Source: Selenomonadaceae bacterium (GTDB lineage: Bacteria; Bacillota; Negativicutes; Selenomonadales; Selenomonadaceae). Taken from it: DNA of 7,578 nucleotides. Location of the stretch: the NCBI GenBank assembly GCA_017484235.1, contig JAFUTM010000100.1:1-7578 (forward strand), given 5' to 3'. The notes below the pieces were generated by a model. It was not told where the DNA came from and searched no databases. It saw nothing but the letters and a program-made list of their open reading frames with translations. The position numbers were made by a program, and so were the translations under genes. Positions 5,527 to 7,578 of this stretch are shown here, piece by piece (the stretch's first letter is position 1; every line of letters begins with the position of its first letter).

Positions 5527-7578
5527 ATGGCTGCTTCACCAGAAAATGTGACCGGTGGTTCATTTTCACTGGGCACATTTATTAGAAATTACAGCGACGT
5601 AATAATTGCATTTACGTTGGTTATGATCGTTATCATGATGATCATTCCTTTACCGACTCCACTCCTCGATCTAATGATATGTTTAAATATTACTATAGCA
5701 CTTATAGTTATTATGAGTGCCATTTATAATGAGGAAGCGTTGGATTTATCGGTATTTCCATCGCTGCTGTTGGTGACAACGCTGTTTCGATTAGCACTAA
5801 ATATTTCTTCGACGCGACTCATTTTAATTAATGGATATGCTGGAGAAGTTATAACCGCTTTTGGAGAATTCGTCATTGGCGGTAATCCAGTTGTCGGTTT
5901 TATCATGTTTATAATTTTGGTTATCATTAATTTTATAGTTATAACGAAAGGCTCGGAACGTGTTGCTGAAGTTTCGGCACGTTTTACATTGGACGCAATG
6001 CCAGGTAAGCAGATGGCAATTGATGCAGACCTCAATCAAGGATCAATTACCGACGCTGAAGCTAAAGTCCGGCGCGAAAAGATTCAACGTGAAGCTGATT
6101 TCTTTGGCGCTATGGACGGTGCTTCTAAATTCGTTAAAGGTGACGCCATTGCTGCAATAATTATAATGTTAATCAATATTGCGGGCGGTTTTGTTATCGG
6201 TATGGTGCAGCGCAATATGGAGGCAGTCGATGCGTTACAAACCTATACACTTTTAACTGTTGGTGAAGGCTTAGTCAGTCAGATTCCTGCATTATTGATT
6301 TCAACAGCAACCGGTATCATAGTCACTCGTGCAGCATCTGAGGGCAATCTTGGTCACGATCTCATTACTCAGCTTTTCCGCAATGAGCGCATATTCTTTA
6401 TTGTCAGCTCAGTTCTGGCACTTTTGGCAATTGTGCCAGGATTGCCTGGTATTCCATTTTTCTGCCTTGCCGTTGCCTGCGGATTTATAGGTTATAATCT
6501 TAGGAAATCACATTTTGAAAGTCTTGAAACAACTGAAGAAGAACAAGAAGTTCAAGCTAAAACGGAAGCAACTAAACCTGAAAATATCGTATCTCTTCTT
6601 CAAGTCGATCCTATGGAACTGGAAATCGGTTACAGCTTGATACCGCTGGTTGACACTGGACAAGGCGGCGATTTATTGGATCGAATTGTACTGATACGAA
6701 GGCAATGCGCCTTAGAACTTGGTTTAGTTGTACCTACTATAAGAATTAGAGATAATATTCAAATTAAGCCAAATGCTTATATAATCAAATTAAAAGGTAT
6801 GGAAATTGCACGAGGTGAATTATTATTGGATCACTATTTGGCAATGAATTCCGGCACGGTATTTGAAGAAGTGCCTGGAATTGAAACAATTGAGCCAGCA
6901 TTTGGACTGCCCGCACTTTGGATTCCAGAAAGTGAACGCGAGCAGGCTGAGTTAAACGGTTATACAGTTGTTGATTCAGTCTCAGTGCTTGCTACTCATT
7001 TGACAGAAGTTATAAAACAACACGCTGCCGAAATTCTTGGTCGTCAAGAGACGCAGAATCTTATCGACAACATGAGCAAAACACATCAATCACTCGTCGA
7101 CGAAGTTATACCAGACCTTATGGGTGTTGGCGAAATTCAAAAAGTACTTGCAAACTTATTACGTGAGAGAATTTCAATTCGTGATATGGCAACAATCCTT
7201 GAAGTGCTTGCGGACTATGCACGTGCAACGAAAGATACTGAAATTTTAACTGAATATGTTCGTCACGCAATGGCAAGACAAATTACTCAACAAGTTACTC
7301 AAGATAATACACTGCCTTGTGTCACGCTTGATCCTGCATTGGAAAACAGAATTGCTGCTGGTGTCCAGAGGACAGATCACGGTTCTTTCGTCAGTATGGA
7401 TCCAGATTCTATGCGTAAACTCATCAATTCATTAAATACTGAACTTGAAAAACTCACTAATATGGGTTATCAGGCGATTGTTTTGACGAGTCCTGCGGTG
7501 CGATTGTATTTTAGAAAACTCGTTGAAAGATCAGTTCCTGGTCTTATAATAGTGTCACATGCAGAAATTGATCCGTCA
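5527..7578 (+). CDS. flhA: Flagellar export protein FlhA (3'-partial)
   Basis: FlhA forms the nonameric ring of the export apparatus that couples proton flow to secretion and docks chaperone-substrate complexes. All 684 codons to the window edge are open. The N-terminal half is membranous (first segments at about 25-43 and 46-67) and carries the FHIPEP-family signature at about residue 88 (RLALNISSTRLIL). The conserved cytoplasmic loop follows (MPGKQMAIDADLN, with D166 and D168, and MDGASKFVKGDAIA from about 196); an Asp in this loop is implicated in proton coupling in Salmonella. An acidic linker (TTEEEQEVQAKTE) precedes the cytoplasmic domain, which starts at about 350 and reads DPMELEIGYSLIPLVD, LRERISIRDMATILEVLADY and ending SHAEIDPS. 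Family members are about 680-700 residues and usually end soon after this motif, so only a short tail is missing. ATG 5527 is chosen for AAGGAG six bases upstream; an in-frame ATG at 5440 would add 29 residues. Confidence 0.97.
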   Translation, partial: MAASPENVTGGSFSLGTFIRNYSDVIIAFTLVMIVIMMIIPLPTPLLDLMICLNITIALIVIMSAIYNEEALDLSVFPSLLLVTTLFRLALNISSTRLILINGYAGEVITAFGEFVIGGNPVVGFIMFIILVIINFIVITKGSERVAEVSARFTLDAMPGKQMAIDADLNQGSITDAEAKVRREKIQREADFFGAMDGASKFVKGDAIAAIIIMLINIAGGFVIGMVQRNMEAVDALQTYTLLTVGEGLVSQIPALLISTATGIIVTRAASEGNLGHDLITQLFRNERIFFIVSSVLALLAIVPGLPGIPFFCLAVACGFIGYNLRKSHFESLETTEEEQEVQAKTEATKPENIVSLLQVDPMELEIGYSLIPLVDTGQGGDLLDRIVLIRRQCALELGLVVPTIRIRDNIQIKPNAYIIKLKGMEIARGELLLDHYLAMNSGTVFEEVPGIETIEPAFGLPALWIPESEREQAELNGYTVVDSVSVLATHLTEVIKQHAAEILGRQETQNLIDNMSKTHQSLVDEVIPDLMGVGEIQKVLANLLRERISIRDMATILEVLADYARATKDTEILTEYVRHAMARQITQQVTQDNTLPCVTLDPALENRIAAGVQRTDHGSFVSMDPDSMRKLINSLNTELEKLTNMGYQAIVLTSPAVRLYFRKLVERSVPGLIIVSHAEIDPS

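Noticed and set aside
5724..6160. Minus-strand frames and an out-of-frame plus-strand frame across flhA
   Set aside because: They overlap the conserved FHIPEP region of flhA, which is clearly the coding frame.

Overview
This window is an ordinary-looking stretch of a bacterial flagellar/chemotaxis operon. All genes are on the + strand, in the order fliY (5' end cut off), cheY, fliO, fliP, fliQ, fliR, flhB, flhA (3' end cut off). This is the order found in the large fla/che operon of Bacillus, Clostridia and Negativicutes. Together with the FliY-type (not plain FliN) switch protein and AT-rich codon use, it points to a low-GC member of the Bacillota. I cannot name a genus from sequence alone. 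The AT-richness, unusually loose gene spacing and Pro/Gln/Tyr-rich FliY linker would fit an anaerobic Clostridia or Negativicutes lineage, but that is a guess.

Layout: 1-1035 is the rest of FliY (CheC-like phosphatase region, low-complexity linker, C-terminal FliN domain). 1036-1210 is a gap with a near-consensus housekeeping promoter. 1211-1573 is CheY and 1573-2091 is FliO, overlapping by one base. A 103-base AT-rich gap precedes FliP (2195-2944, TTG start). A 75-base gap precedes FliQ (3020-3289) and a 34-base gap precedes FliR (3324-4121, GTG start). FlhB follows with no clear start codon of its own and ends at 5259. 5260-5526 is a gap with a promoter-like sequence and possible leader structure. 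FlhA runs from 5527 off the right edge and is probably missing only its last few residues.

Function: FliP, FliQ and FliR form the core of the flagellar type III export gate. FliO is its assembly helper, FlhB the substrate-specificity switch, and FlhA the export motor/substrate-docking ring. FliY sits in the C-ring switch and, in Bacillus, dephosphorylates CheY-P, so cheY beside fliY places the signal next to its phosphatase. I see no mobile element, tRNA, rRNA, CRISPR array or defence-type gene, and no undescribed multi-gene system. The points that deserve attention are translational and regulatory: the flhB start (possible +1 frameshift fusion with fliR), the long flhB-flhA leader with an in-frame upstream extension of flhA, internal promoters, and the FliY linker repeat.
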